A stretch of DNA of 64,000 nt from Amaurobius ferox (lineage: Eukaryota > Arthropoda > Arachnida > Araneae > Amaurobiidae), in NCBI GenBank assembly GCA_951213105.1, contig OX578147.1:126524822-126588821 (forward strand). The letters are read 5' to 3'. This document shows, in pieces, positions 11,526-22,345 of the stretch. Below the pieces are notes generated by a model that was not told the DNA's origin, did no database searches, and worked only from the letters and a program-made list of their open reading frames with translations. Every line of letters starts with the position of its first letter. The stretch's first letter is position 1. The position numbers and the translations under genes are program-made.

Positions 11526-12172
11526 TTATATAACTCTTCATGATATACTTATTTGATGGCATTTTTAATGCACTTTCCTACGTCCAAGAGAGCTAAAATT
11601 TGGTACACAGCTTAAATTTGTTGAACATTTTATTCGACAAAAATTTGATGGATCTTTAAATATAGATCATACATTTTTTTAGAAATGGCCTGAAAATAAT
11701 CCCCGTTCACTTCTATAAATCATTGTTGTAATATTGTTAAAAATTCTGATGTGGACAGCACATGTCTTTCCCTGCAGACTCATATTCGTTCTCTTTATTT
11801 CTTCAATAATAATTTGAGCTTATTTGAACAAAATAACAACCATAAGTATTTTAAATGACATTGAATTTACACGTTAAACTTAAATTTGGTTCTCATTTGA
11901 TAGCTAGACTTATTGTCAAAGGTGGCGTAGCGAAAACGCGAAAAAACTAGAATATCTCAAGAACGGCTAGTTCTAGAGTAATGGGGTTAGTCTTATTCTT
12001 TTTGTTGTCAAAAATCACGTATAAAATAGGAATTTAATTGATATGATTGAGCACACGTAGTCTTTTATTTTTATATATAACGAGTTTTGCGGCCATTTCG
12101 CAAAAATAACCCGTTCTTTTTTCCCGAATCGTACTAGAATAACCTACAAATGATTTATATACAAAATTTTGT
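11526..12172. other. spacer between duplicated blocks
   Basis: AT-rich. Includes 'gatgtggacagcacatgtctttccctgcag' pieces shared with the foldback at 33774-34107, and an R2 start near 12092. No gene seen. Confidence 0.35.
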
Positions 12173-13027
12173 TAAATTTGGTATATAAATCACTTGTAGG
12201 TTATTGAAATATTATACACCAAATTTTGTTAAATTTGTTCCATTAGTTTTTAACTAGAGTGGATAAAGGCAATTTTTGCGGCCATTTCGCAACGAAGGCA
12301 GATTCTTTTATTACGAATCGTACTATAATCTAATGAACATCAGGATTTCCCACAAAAAACATACCTACCAATTTGCATGAAATTCGGTCCATTAGTTTTT
12401 CAATTAGTGTGGATGTAATATCCACACAGACACATAGAAACATACACAGATACACCCTTACACACACAGACGTCTTCCTAAAAATAGTTTTTTCGTGTTC
12501 TAGAAGTCCCAAAACGTGTAGATCCTTTGAAAATTCGAGTTCCGATCTTCGGTACGATTCCAATACTTTGAGTACATACACATACACACATATGTTATCT
12601 GTATATCTGTGTATCTAAATTCCGTGCCTATGCAATTACAATAGTTGTGATTTTAAATGATCCCTAAACTTTTATTATTTCTTCAACGAAGCCTAATATT
12701 AACATATGCAGAATGCAAATATCTCAAGTGATTGTAAGATGAATTACATAAGAATTGCTGAATTTTTTTCACACAAAATTATTTAGCTCTGGAGTCTGGA
12801 ATACAAGTTATATGAATGAAATATTCATTGATTTTGCGTAAAGAATCAGATGATTTATATTTCGATACAGTTTTAAATATTTAAGTATAATAAATTACTG
12901 TAGTACTGTGATAATGTAAAATATATCACCACTGAATGTATCACATTTTAGAAATTTTTAAATGAAATTACATTTCAGTTGGAAAGTGTTTCATAATCAA
13001 TGCTTATGCATGATTGATCTTTCTTGT
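12173..13027 (+). repeat. R2+R1-tail repeat block, copy 2
   Basis: Second copy of the 10681-11525 block. Its terminal pyrimidine-rich 'ctttcttgtttctttcacag' runs directly into the splice acceptor of the DEG/ENaC exon, so this repeat supplies the polypyrimidine tract. Confidence 0.75.
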
Positions 13028-13038
13028 TTCTTTCACAG

Positions 13039-13200
13039 TGGGAGACGCTGATTGCAAATATCGGAGGTAACCTTGGTTTCTTCATGGGACTGACCCTCAT
13101 TGCTTTTTTGGAGATCGTGGAATTCTTGTGGGATATCCTGATCACCGCTTGCAGACCAATGGAGGAAAATAAGGTATACGTCGTCCCGAACACATCGTGA
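13039..13200 (+). CDS. DEG/ENaC (degenerin/pickpocket) channel, last exon
   Basis: Terminal coding exon of an amiloride-sensitive-type sodium channel. An acceptor 'tttctttcacag' ends at 13038 and the exon is read in phase 0 for 53 codons to TGA 13198-13200. The residues fit the conserved region leading into the second membrane helix: WETLIANIGGNLGFF, then GLTLIAFLEIVEFLWDI, where the Gly-x-x-x-x-x-Leu-Glu pattern corresponds to the selectivity-filter/TM2 signature. The short cytoplasmic tail ends in VVPNTS. Upstream exons are not in the window. An alternative donor AAG|GTATAC at 13172/13173 could make this an internal exon. Repeat blocks fill the preceding intron. Confidence 0.8.
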   Translation, partial: WETLIANIGGNLGFFMGLTLIAFLEIVEFLWDILITACRPMEENKVYVVPNTS

Positions 13201-14090
13201 GTATTTGTCAGGAAAACAAAATGTAAAACTAGTACACTCATGTCCTTTGTCTTAATTCTAATTAGGAATAGTAAAATTTATCTAGGAAGAGTAAGAATAT
13301 TTTAATTAGGAAGAGTGAGAGTAAGATAGTGGACAAAGTGGTCGCTCAGCAGGTACAGTAACGTCGACAAAAAAAATGTGAGGGGTAACCAAATATTTTG
13401 TTTCTCAAATATCACTTCTCCATATTTCAATGTGTGTTGATGGGTTCCTGGGAGTTTATGACTTCCAAATCCCTCCCCGCCCCATGGTAACGCCACTACC
13501 AAAGCGATGAATTTAGACGGGGTTGCTAAGTTTGTCGATATTTTATTTAATTTGAATTTTTACAGATTTTTACCCAGTTATGATAATATATCTTTGCATA
13601 TACAGAGTGCTAAGGAAGGGCATGGATGAGGTCAATAACTAGAGAAGTATTGGGATTATCGTATTTTTTACGCAGGTATATAAGAAACTTTTACAGTGCT
13701 ACACTATGAGACAGCTTTTCCCCTTTTTAAGGGAGTAGGGTGGCTATTTCGCCTCCCATTAAAAATAGGGGTAAGTCAATTATTAAAGTTGTTGAACATT
13801 TCAAAATTAGTACTAAGCAATTTTGCTCCACAGTGAAAGCTGCAAAAGAACTCTCTAAATAACGATTTTAAAAGAGGCAAGTTTATTAATTTAAGTGTAA
13901 AAGTGTAGATACATTGGAAAACACGAGGAAACATTGTAATACACGTGTACATCGTTACTAACGGTAAATATTTTGTATTTTGTGTATAATAAAATCAATG
14001 TTATTTACCCGCATTTAACCACCCGCGAGCACTCACAGACTTCAAAATTTTCTGACAAGTTCTCGATAAAGAATATATTATATATACTTA
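13201..14090. other. gene-less stretch after DEG/ENaC exon
   Basis: Probable 3'UTR or intergenic DNA; no coding region recognised. 'aataaaatc' near 13988 could be a poly(A) signal. Confidence 0.35.
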
Positions 14091-14094
14091 CATA

Positions 14095-14151
14095 TGAATA
14101 TATATATATACATACATATATATATACAATATATATATACATAATATATAT

Positions 14152-14192
<41 letters not shown>
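14095..14192. repeat. TA-rich microsatellite
   Basis: Alternating (AT)n and 'acatacat' units; all open frames across it are low complexity. A second shorter AT run is at 14482-14512. Confidence 0.9.
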
Positions 14193-14195
<3 letters not shown>

Positions 14196-14479
14196 CCGTG
14201 AAACATTGCACCTGATGCTGCCAGTGCAATGTACATGTCGGTGATTTCCCCAAACGCTGGCAAAATTTGATATTCGCACGTTGTTCTTCAAACGCCATTT
14301 CCATTTTCGACGAACGCGAATGACTACCGTTCACTGACTCGCATTGTCTGGAAAAACGTTGCATTTAGGACCTGATTCTTCCCTTTCACATCTCGCGTCA
14401 CATGTGCCTTTACGGACGCCACGTTAAAATAGCTCCCCTCTCCTCCATTAGGGTTCAAAATATCAGCAGAGTCTTATAT

Positions 14480-14513
<34 letters not shown>

Positions 14514-14514
<1 letters not shown>

Positions 14515-15353
14515 TTGTATGAATAGATACGCAAGTATTAACTCCATACACGAATTCAGATTTACCTTGAATTGTGAAATTTGGAGTTGAAATGTGAAAA
14601 ATTTCATAAATTATGCAAGGTTTGCTGTACCGTGCATAACTTTTGGATGGCAGTGTAATAATTGCAAATAAAGTTTTATACTTTACTTTTATGTAGAAGA
14701 CCAAGCAAGGGTTGTGACGACCCTGCCCCCTATAAGAAATTAAACAAAGTGAAAATCTCCTCAATTGTGTTCAATTAGAAAACAAACAATATTTAGAAAA
14801 TATTTACAGGATATAATTGTAAATAGTCTGGTCATGTTATCAATTGTGTACATAGACACGCCTACATTTGTTGACCCCCATTTTTATCATCTAGAGTTTT
14901 CTTAGTGCTTTAAAATAGTGTCTATTTGCAATAAATAGGATGAAAGGGAAATTTTAAGCAAATTATGTCATGCAAAAATATTATTCCTGCAGATGTTAAA
15001 ACGATCAAGGAAAAATGCGAAAATTGAAATATTTATTGAAATATTTACATATTGGTACTAATTGTGCCATTTCAATTTAAAATTTCATTTCATTTCATTT
15101 TATTTATAGCCCGACAGGTCATAGGTACATTTTTTTCGATTGCAGCCATATATGGACAGCCTTTGGTAAAACTCAAAACAGATAACATTATTCTATCTCT
15201 CCACAGAGTATGAGATTGTGAAAAATTGAAAAGGAAATATTTTTCTGCTTACTGTACATATATACCGGTAATATTACAATGGATTTTTTTTATATAAAAT
15301 ATAATTTCATTCATTGGATTTTGGTAATATTGCTTAGAAAGTTTCTTAAAATA
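14514..15353. other. gene-less AT-rich stretch
   Basis: No recognised gene or element; (catttcattt)n tract at about 15083-15105. Confidence 0.4.
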
Positions 15354-15690
15354 AAGCCGCAGCTAATTAAAATAGGCAGAACACATAATCACGCTACTAT
15401 TTCCAGCCAGGCTGGCTATGAGGAAAAGTGTTGCACAGCATGGCAATCCACTATGTAGAGTTGCTTAAAATTTTGCCAATGTTAATGCAGAGCAATTGAG
15501 CAGCTGCGTTCCCATTGGCAACCGCGGCTAATTAAAATGGGCAGAACACATAACCACGCTACTATTTTTGCCTGGCTCGCTATGAGGAAACGTGTTGCAC
15601 AGCATGAAAATCCACTAAGTAGAGTTGCTTAAAATTTCGCCAATATTAATGTAGAGCAATTGAGCAGCTGCGTACCGGCTGGCGGACCGT
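15354..15690 (+). repeat. tandem duplication, about 166-bp unit x2
   Basis: The segment starting 'gcagctaattaaaatagg' and ending in the 'gagcaattgagcagctgcgt' region is repeated directly at about 15526-15690 with roughly a dozen differences. Confidence 0.8.
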
Positions 15691-16000
15691 ATCTAGTGGT
15701 GCAACTAGCATAAAGCGCAATTAATGGATCAAGAAACATAGGAACCCAGATCGAGGGTGGATATGTGCGATGTCAAGGACAAATCAATTTTTTTCTCAAT
15801 TTTATTCAAAAATAAAGTATTTTATTGTTAAATAATAAAGGTGGTATCACGTCTATTCTACATTTAGTTATAAAATCAACAACACAACATCATAGATAAA
15901 AGGTCATTTAATAAAATCATCCTACAAGACGTACATAGCTTTAAAACTCCAGAGCGCTTTCGGGCATGTACGTTGGTACGTTGTACCCCTGTTAACTCCG

Positions 16001-16156
16001 GATAATGACTATAAATTTTACATCGGTAGTACTAAACGTACTGTTGGTATCCGTTTTGCTGAAAACGCTCGTGACGTCAGGATTGGTAAATTTTCTACAG
16101 CTCTTGATCAACGTGTTGTTAAAGTAACTTCATCTTTGAAAAAACCTTCCTTTTAA
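16001..16156 (+). pseudogene. GIY-YIG endonuclease fragment (Penelope-like)
   Basis: 51 codons open to TAA 16154-16156. The readable pattern YKFYIGSTKRTVGIRF followed by a His-poor 'RIGKFSTALDQ' stretch matches the GIY-YIG endonuclease core found C-terminal to the Penelope reverse transcriptase (a tyrosine pair, an IGSTKR box and the arginine). The usual first GIY half and the C-terminal part are missing, so it is a truncated relic. Confidence 0.6.
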
Positions 16157-16545
16157 TTCGTTGTAATAACCCGCGTAATATCCTTCTTTATGGATTCTTG
16201 ATTATTTATATCTACCGTGATTCCATTTGTAATTTCGATCCTGTTCAAATTTTAAGGTACACCTGGCGGCTCGTTCTCGACTCTATGCATGTCGAACCTC
16301 TTCACAGTTATTTGTGACATCATTTTATTGTAATTGTGCTTGGCTGCATTTTTGAATTGTGTCTTTTCTGTGTAAAATATTTACCACTCGTTTAAATTAA
16401 ATCTCTTGGTTATAAACCCTAAATTTGTATTTGTCATTGATTAATTTTAATAGCCTACTTGTAATAATATTATTTTGTGTTTATTTATGCAAATTTGTTT
16501 GCTGATCTGATCTGCATATAAGCATTCCGCGTTTACTGTTTCGTA

Positions 16546-16592
16546 TAACCACTGATGAAGGGTATAGTAATGCCTGAAAGCGATCTGGACTT
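16546..16592 (+). ncRNA. possible hammerhead ribozyme motif of Penelope-like element
   Basis: CTGATGA (16552-16558) and GAAA (16576-16579) flank a small AGG/CCT stem II, the arrangement of the hammerhead core that Penelope-like elements are known to carry. Stems I and III are weak by eye, so it may be decayed or coincidental. Confidence 0.35.
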
Positions 16593-16764
16593 TTAAAGCT
16601 ATGTACGTCTTGTAGGATGATTTTATTAAATAACCTTTTATCTATGATGTTGTATCATTAATTTTCTAACTATATTTTATTGTTATTATAAATTGTACGT
16701 ATTAAGTCATTTATGACCTATTAAACTGATTTTTATGACCAATACGAAAACAATTTTAAATAAA

Positions 16765-16915
16765 GTTACACGAGAGGTTAGTAGTAGAGGTAGGAAGATA
16801 CAGTCTCTGTGAATTCCGTTCCCATTGGGTTCTGATATAAATTGGATGACACTGTATCGACTGTCTGAACAGATACCTTACACCTTCGTATTGGTCGGAC
16901 TGCCTGGGTCAAAAG
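16765..16915 (+). mobile_element. SINE fragment (body and tail only)
   Basis: Diverged copy of the SINE body seen at 2880-3030: 'gaggttagtagtagaggtag', 'cccattgggttc', and 'taccttacacct' with a tail 'ggtcggactgcctgggtc'. The 5S/tRNA head is missing. Confidence 0.7.
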
Positions 16916-18198
16916 AAAGAAAGCTTAAGTAGCAAATTCTATTTTAAAAGACTTGAATTAGTTTAATTTTCATTCTACCTATGATTGACAGAAATGTAAA
17001 TAAAACCAGTAGAATTTCGAAAAGAAGAAGCGCGAAAGAAAAAGAAGTGAAATTACAGAAAATACCAAAAATTTAAAATGTTTTCATTTATGAAAATTCC
17101 ACGCCTTTTTCCTCCAAAGCAAAAAAAAGTATTTTCTTAAATGCTTTTATTTTTGGAAGCTAAAATGTAATTTTTGCCCCCACCGCAAATTTAGTTTTCT
17201 CAAAACTAATTTTTTTCGGGGAGAAGGCCCAAAACTTTGGAGGCCTTTCAAAATTTAGGCCACCCAAAATAAAATCATTTTTTTAAATACTTAAATACTT
17301 TTTATTTAAAGCTTGCTTAAGGAACTAATATTCCTATTGACGCCGCAACCCACATCTGTTCTGTAAAATAGATTTTGTAATCCGTGAACCCAGTATACTT
17401 TTAAATAAAACATTTCAAACAAATTTAATTATAAGAATTTTCTACAATGTTTGAATGAATTTTTACCATAAATGAGCAACATTTGAGAGTGACTTTTAAC
17501 AGGGGCGTGTTACCATGCTTTTAATTAAAATTCATATTTCTAAAATATTAATAAAAATTTATTCAAACTTTTAATTTTTTTCCTTCTAATCTATATGTAA
17601 AACATGTTTTAATATTTACCAGCTGCGGTGCCCTACGGCTAGAAGTTAATTTTTTAACTGTTACTTTTCAGGAGGGATTTCTTTAGCAGGTACATTTTAG
17701 CAGGTAACAATTAATAATTTCGCGAACGATAAATGCTCAACTTATTCACTAAAAGAATTACCGTATTATCAGTAGAGCAGCTTTTCATAGGCAAAGCAGT
17801 TAAATGATAAGGCCAGCAATTATTAAAGGGCCTATTGCCTTTAATCCATCCAATTTTTTGAAGTAGCTTTATCTTTTCCTAACATCACTTTTAGACCTGA
17901 GAAGTCAGCTATATGCAGCCTTAGGCTATTTACTTTACAATATCTAAAGTATTTTTACAATCATTACAATACACAATATGCTATGTATAGAAAAGGTGTT
18001 GTAACTGAATCGAGTTTTTGAAATCAAGCTTTTGTTAGCTTTTCATATTTTGTAGATATTGGAATACGATTCAACTATTAATTAGAGGTATGTTTGTTCT
18101 TATATATGCGTGTATGACGTGACTATCAATGCAATTGAAACGTAATGTAAATATGTGTGTCAATTATAAATCAAGAATTATCAGATTTTTATGAAAAT
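16916..18198. other. gene-less AT-rich stretch
   Basis: No coding or mobile-element domain recognised. Confidence 0.45.
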
Positions 18199-18276
18199 GC
18201 AGTTGGTGATTCACAATGGTACACATTAGATTTTAAAATTAAAATCTAATGAGTACTATTGTAAATCACCAACTGC
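18199..18276. repeat. 78-bp near-perfect palindrome
   Basis: Arms beginning 'gcagttggtgattcacaatg' and its complement ending 'atcaccaactgc', with essentially no loop (centre about 18238). Probably a MITE-type foldback. Confidence 0.85.
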
Positions 18277-18614
18277 AATTTCTACCATTAGATTAAAAAA
18301 AATAAAGGTGTTTTTTTTTTACATCGTGGCTCAAAAAATTTTTAGCTTTGCAATACGATACAATATACACATATATATTTAGCAAATGAACGTTTTTTGT
18401 AAAAAAATTTGTGAGATATCTCATGCAATCAATTCCTATATGCAAAAAGAAATCGTTTGGAAAAAGTTTCCTGTTTCTGTAATAATAAAAATTAAATAAT
18501 TGAAAAACTGGAAATTTGAAGCAACTTTAAATACATTTTCATTTTAAACGAAAAGGGAATATGTGCTAATTCAATTAATATAAATAGCAAAATACAGAGA
18601 CAAACAGACACACA

Positions 18615-18762
<148 letters not shown>

Positions 18763-19584
18763 CTGATCACTAATTTAGATGTTATCTATTTACCAGATAA
18801 ATCATTTTAAAAATCTTATACTACCTCGAAATTAGTACAGCCTTACGTTTCTAAAGTTTAAGTCTTTTTGCAGAGAAAGATTAAACATATAAATGATTAA
18901 TTATTGAACGTGATTGATTGTTATTATTTTGATATATTACTCTCAAAAGCAGTGGTGGTCCTTATACACATTAAGGTACGTGGTACAGCACCTTATGTGT
19001 ATAAGAATTGCCAAATTCTGTTCAAAAATTATATTGAAGGCTCTGGCGGAAACCTTTTCCACGAGCCATCAAGCGACTTGTTCATCTCCCTGTATCTCAG
19101 AAACTAAAATGAGTAGAATATTACTTTTTCAATTTTCTGATTTGTAGGCTTGATGAAACAAAACTTTTTTTTAATTTGGTTTGTTTCACCCCTAGACACT
19201 TTTTTGTATCAATGTGTCAAGGATAACGCGTTTTGTTTTTCTGTGAAATTTTCAATTTTACACTTAAACTTTAAATCCGACTCATAAAGTTAGAAGTTTA
19301 ATAACCAACATGTTGAGTATTCCATTACTACTCTTAAGAAAAAACTCAGAAACTTCGTACTTGTCAATTTTGTTTAATCGTATTTGAAATATCTCCAATG
19401 TTGTATTTATCACTATTTTTTTCCCCATATTTCCTCTCAAATCAAAATTCTACAGCAAATCTGTTTAAGATGCACAGTTCGAATTCTGTGTGCTGAGTAT
19501 CCTATAGCAACTATCAAGTAAACATTATAATATTCAAAATTTTCAAATTTTAAGAAATCTCAGTGACTGTTCGGAAGCTCGCAA
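18763..19584. other. gene-less stretch upstream of two-exon gene
   Basis: Candidate promoter region of the gene starting at 19585; no motif stands out. Short overlapping frames at 18904-19147 lack homology. Confidence 0.35.
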
Positions 19585-19746
19585 ATGTCGTATTTAAAAT
19601 CTACAAAAAGGCTGATGCCCGATAAAAACAAACTTGTAAAAGAAAAAAACCCAAGTTCTTCAGATTTACTAAAATTATCAGGGATAAAAATGATGAAGAA
19701 CTATTCCCCAAGTTTGTCAAACTTCATGAGTGAAAAGTATACAGAG
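19585..19746 (+). CDS. putative exon 1 of an unknown basic, Ser/Lys-rich protein
   Basis: 54 codons from ATG 19585; an in-frame TGA lies seven codons upstream, which supports this start. It ends at a clean donor (ACAGAG|GTAAAG) in phase 0. The product begins MSYLKSTKRLMPDKNK and is rich in Lys, Ser and Asn with no recognisable fold. A matching phase-0 acceptor and exon lie at 21230, giving a 104-residue protein. I do not recognise the family. The splice-phase agreement and unbroken frames are the main evidence; RNA data would be needed to confirm it. Confidence 0.45.
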
Positions 19747-19998
19747 GTAAAGTTGTTGGATGTATTTCGTAATAAACTTAGCAAATGTACGTCTGTGATT
19801 CGAAGCAGTTTCTTGTTGAAATGAACTTAAATAAATTGGAAGGAGTTGAAATGATAAAACTTGAACTGCATATACATATATTGTATGCATCTCTCTACCA
19901 TAAGTTTATTATTTAATTATTGAATTATCTGCTTATGGGTAATGCTTATGGGTCAAATGCTTATGGGTAATAAGCAGTGTTCGTGAGTAAAATTTTAA

Positions 19999-21224
19999 TT
20001 TATGCTTAATAAATCTCTTTCTGCAATTCTGAATTTGTACTTGAAGATAAATCTCTTTCTGCAATTTTTAACTTATACTTGAAGATAAATATCTTTTTGC
20101 ATTTCTTATTCTTAATTTGTACTTGAAGATAAATCTCTTTTTGCAATTCTTAATTTTTACTTGAAGATAAATTTATTTTTGCTATTCTTAATTTATACTT
20201 AAAGATAAATCTCTTTTTGCAATTTTTAATTTGTACTTAAAGACAAATCTCTTTCTGCAATTCTTAACTTATACTTGAAGATATATATCTTTTTGCAATT
20301 CGTATTCTTAATTTATACTTGCAGATAAATCTCTTATTGCAATTCTTAATTTTTACTTGAAGATAAATCTATTTTTGCAATTCTTAATTTATACTGCTAA
20401 ATTTCTTTTTGCAATTCCTAATTTATGCTTGAAGATAAATCTCTTTTTGCAATTTTTAATTTATACTTGAATATAAATCTCTTTTTGCAATTCTTAATTT
20501 ATACTAAGATAAAATTTCTTTTTGCAATTCTTAATTTATACTTGAAGATAAATCTCTTTTTGCAATTCTTAATTTATACTTGAAGATATATATCTTTTTG
20601 CAATTCGTATTCTTAATTTATACTTGCAGATAAATCTCTTATTGCAATTCTTCATTTTTACTTGAAGATAAATCTATTTTTGCAATTCTTAATTTATACT
20701 GCTAAATTTCTTTTTGCAATTCCTAATTTATACTTGAAGATGATAAATCTCTTTTTGCAATTTTTAATTTATACTTGAATATAAATCTCTTTTTGCAATT
20801 TTAATTTATACTAAGATAAAATTTCTTTTTGCAATTCTTAATTTATACTTGAAGATAAATCTCTTTTTGCAATTCTTAATTTATACTTGAAGATAGATAT
20901 CTTTTTGCAATTCGTATTCTTAATTTATACTTGCAGATAAATCTCTTATTGCAATTCTTCATTTTTACTTGAAGATAAATCTATTTTTGCAATTCTTAAT
21001 TTATATTGCTAAATTTCTTTTTGCAATTCCTAATTTATACTTGAAGATAAATCTTTTTTTGCAATTTTTAATTTATACTTGAATATACATCTCTTTTTGC
21101 AATTCTTAATTTATACTAAGATAAAATTTCTTTTTTTGCAATTCTTAATTTATACTTGAAGATAAATCTCTTTATGCAATTCTTAATTTATACTTGAAGA
21201 TAAATCTCTTTTTACAATTCTCTT
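19999..21224 (+). repeat. 38-bp minisatellite with about 306-bp higher-order repeat
   Basis: Over thirty diverged copies of a 38-bp unit containing 'acttgaagataaatctcttt' and 'ttgcaattcttaattta'. Distinctive variants recur in the same order at 20273, 20578 and 20885 (spacing 305 and 307 bp), that is, eight-unit blocks. The array lies inside the inferred intron 19747-21229. Confidence 0.95.
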
Positions 21225-21229
21225 TTCAG

Positions 21230-21382
21230 AAGGGTATTTTCCCGGAAAGGCCACCAGAAAACGAAAATCATTTTACACAGAAGGAAGTCGGTTTGAAACG
21301 CGCTGATTCGTCGGCACTGAAAACTATTTCACCACCAAGGTCTAAATCCACCTTGAGCAAGAATATAAAATTCATTATTTAA
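21230..21382 (+). CDS. putative last exon of the 19.6-kb gene
   Basis: Acceptor 'ttctcttttcag' ends at 21229; 50 codons follow in phase 0 to TAA 21380-21382. The sequence begins KGIFPERPPENENHF and includes TISPPRSKSTLSK, a possible proline-directed phosphorylation region. It has no known domain. It joins in phase to the exon ending at 19746. The polypyrimidine tract of the acceptor is made by the last unit of the minisatellite. Confidence 0.45.
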   Translation, partial: KGIFPERPPENENHFTQKEVGLKRADSSALKTISPPRSKSTLSKNIKFII

Positions 21383-21611
21383 AACACATGATTGTATTTA
21401 AAAACTTTAGAACTGGAAGCTCTTTTTGCATAATAGAAAGAAAAAGGCAAATTCCAGTACAAAGTGTAGCATATATTAAAATCTGGGCGTGTCTTGATGA
21501 TAAAAATATTTCCTATAATTTTGAGTGTCAGTTGTTTATTTTTAGAAGTTGATGTAGTATTATTGACTTATATAAAGCACGTGACTTTTCTCACAATCAC
21601 TAATGAACAAC

Positions 21612-22345
21612 ATGATCACTACGTAAAATGCAGCGCAAATGAAGATAAGTAAGCATTCGTACATTTCGGAAATCATTAGATTTCCTTCTTCAGTTCAAAA
21701 AGCCTGAACCTGAATACCCAAATAAGTGCCAGACTATATCGGCCAAACACAAATGACTAAACTACAGGGCCCCATATAATAGCGCCACCTAGTTATATGA
21801 AAGGGAAGTAAAAAGTGAAAAAAAAAGAAAATCGAGGAAATATGCACTTAAGAAGCAAATAAAAAATATAAATACAATACGCAGAGTATATAAACTCAAC
21901 GGAGCAGAAAAAGTAAAAAAAAGCAGACCTGATCTTGCAATATCTTTGACTTTTTATTAATCAAAGTATTTTATTCAACAATAATCAACCAAGGTATGAC
22001 CATCGAGGTAGTATATACTAACTCGTTGGGTATAACATAACCATGTCTAAAATTTTATTTCTCTATTTCGTCCTTTTTCTGCTCTGTTGAGTTCATATAT
22101 TCTGCATTGTAGTTATTTTTTCTTATTTTGCTTCATTTACAATTTTTTTTTATACTTCCGTTTCGTTACTTAAGTGGAGCTACGTACTATATCAGTCTCT
22201 GTCATGTAGTCATTTTCTGTTTGGGCGACATTGTAGTGTGCTTATTTTGGCGTTCAGATCCAGACTTGTTGCACTGAATAAAGAAATCCAATGAATTCGG
22301 AAGCGTATACATATGCTTACTTATTTTTATTTGCGCTGTATTTCA
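21612..22345. mobile_element. inverted-repeat element, Penelope-like terminal copies
   Basis: Diverged long inverted arms: 'gcagcgcaaatgaagataag' near 21631 and the complement of 'cttatttttatttgcgctgt' near 22321; pairing continues inward, including 'gaactcaac(a/g)gagcagaaaa'. The left arm contains a hammerhead-like core on the minus strand. No protein domain. Confidence 0.45.
21664..21693 (-). ncRNA. hammerhead ribozyme-like core
   Basis: On the minus strand CTGAAGA, then a 7-bp stem GGAAATC/GATTTCC closed by TAAT, then GAAA. This is the CUGANGA...GAAA hammerhead core with one extra A before stem II. The cleavage-site strand was not resolved by eye. Confidence 0.4.

Larger units (their letters stand above)
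15880..16665 (+). mobile_element. Penelope-like element relic with inverted terminal copies
   Basis: The ends are long inverted repeats of about 85 bp: 'atcatcctacaagacgtaca' near 15920 and its complement near 16605. Inside is the GIY-YIG relic, followed about 400 bp later by a hammerhead-like motif. Inverted, partial LTR-like copies are a known habit of Penelope-like elements. No reverse transcriptase remains. Confidence 0.55.

Noticed and set aside
14005..14364. Open frames rich in Ile/Tyr over TA microsatellite
   Set aside because: Translation of (TA)n; no non-repetitive protein content.
19999..21224. CRISPR-like regular repeat array
   Set aside because: Units are contiguous 38-bp tandem repeats without unique spacers, in a eukaryotic intron; no cas genes.
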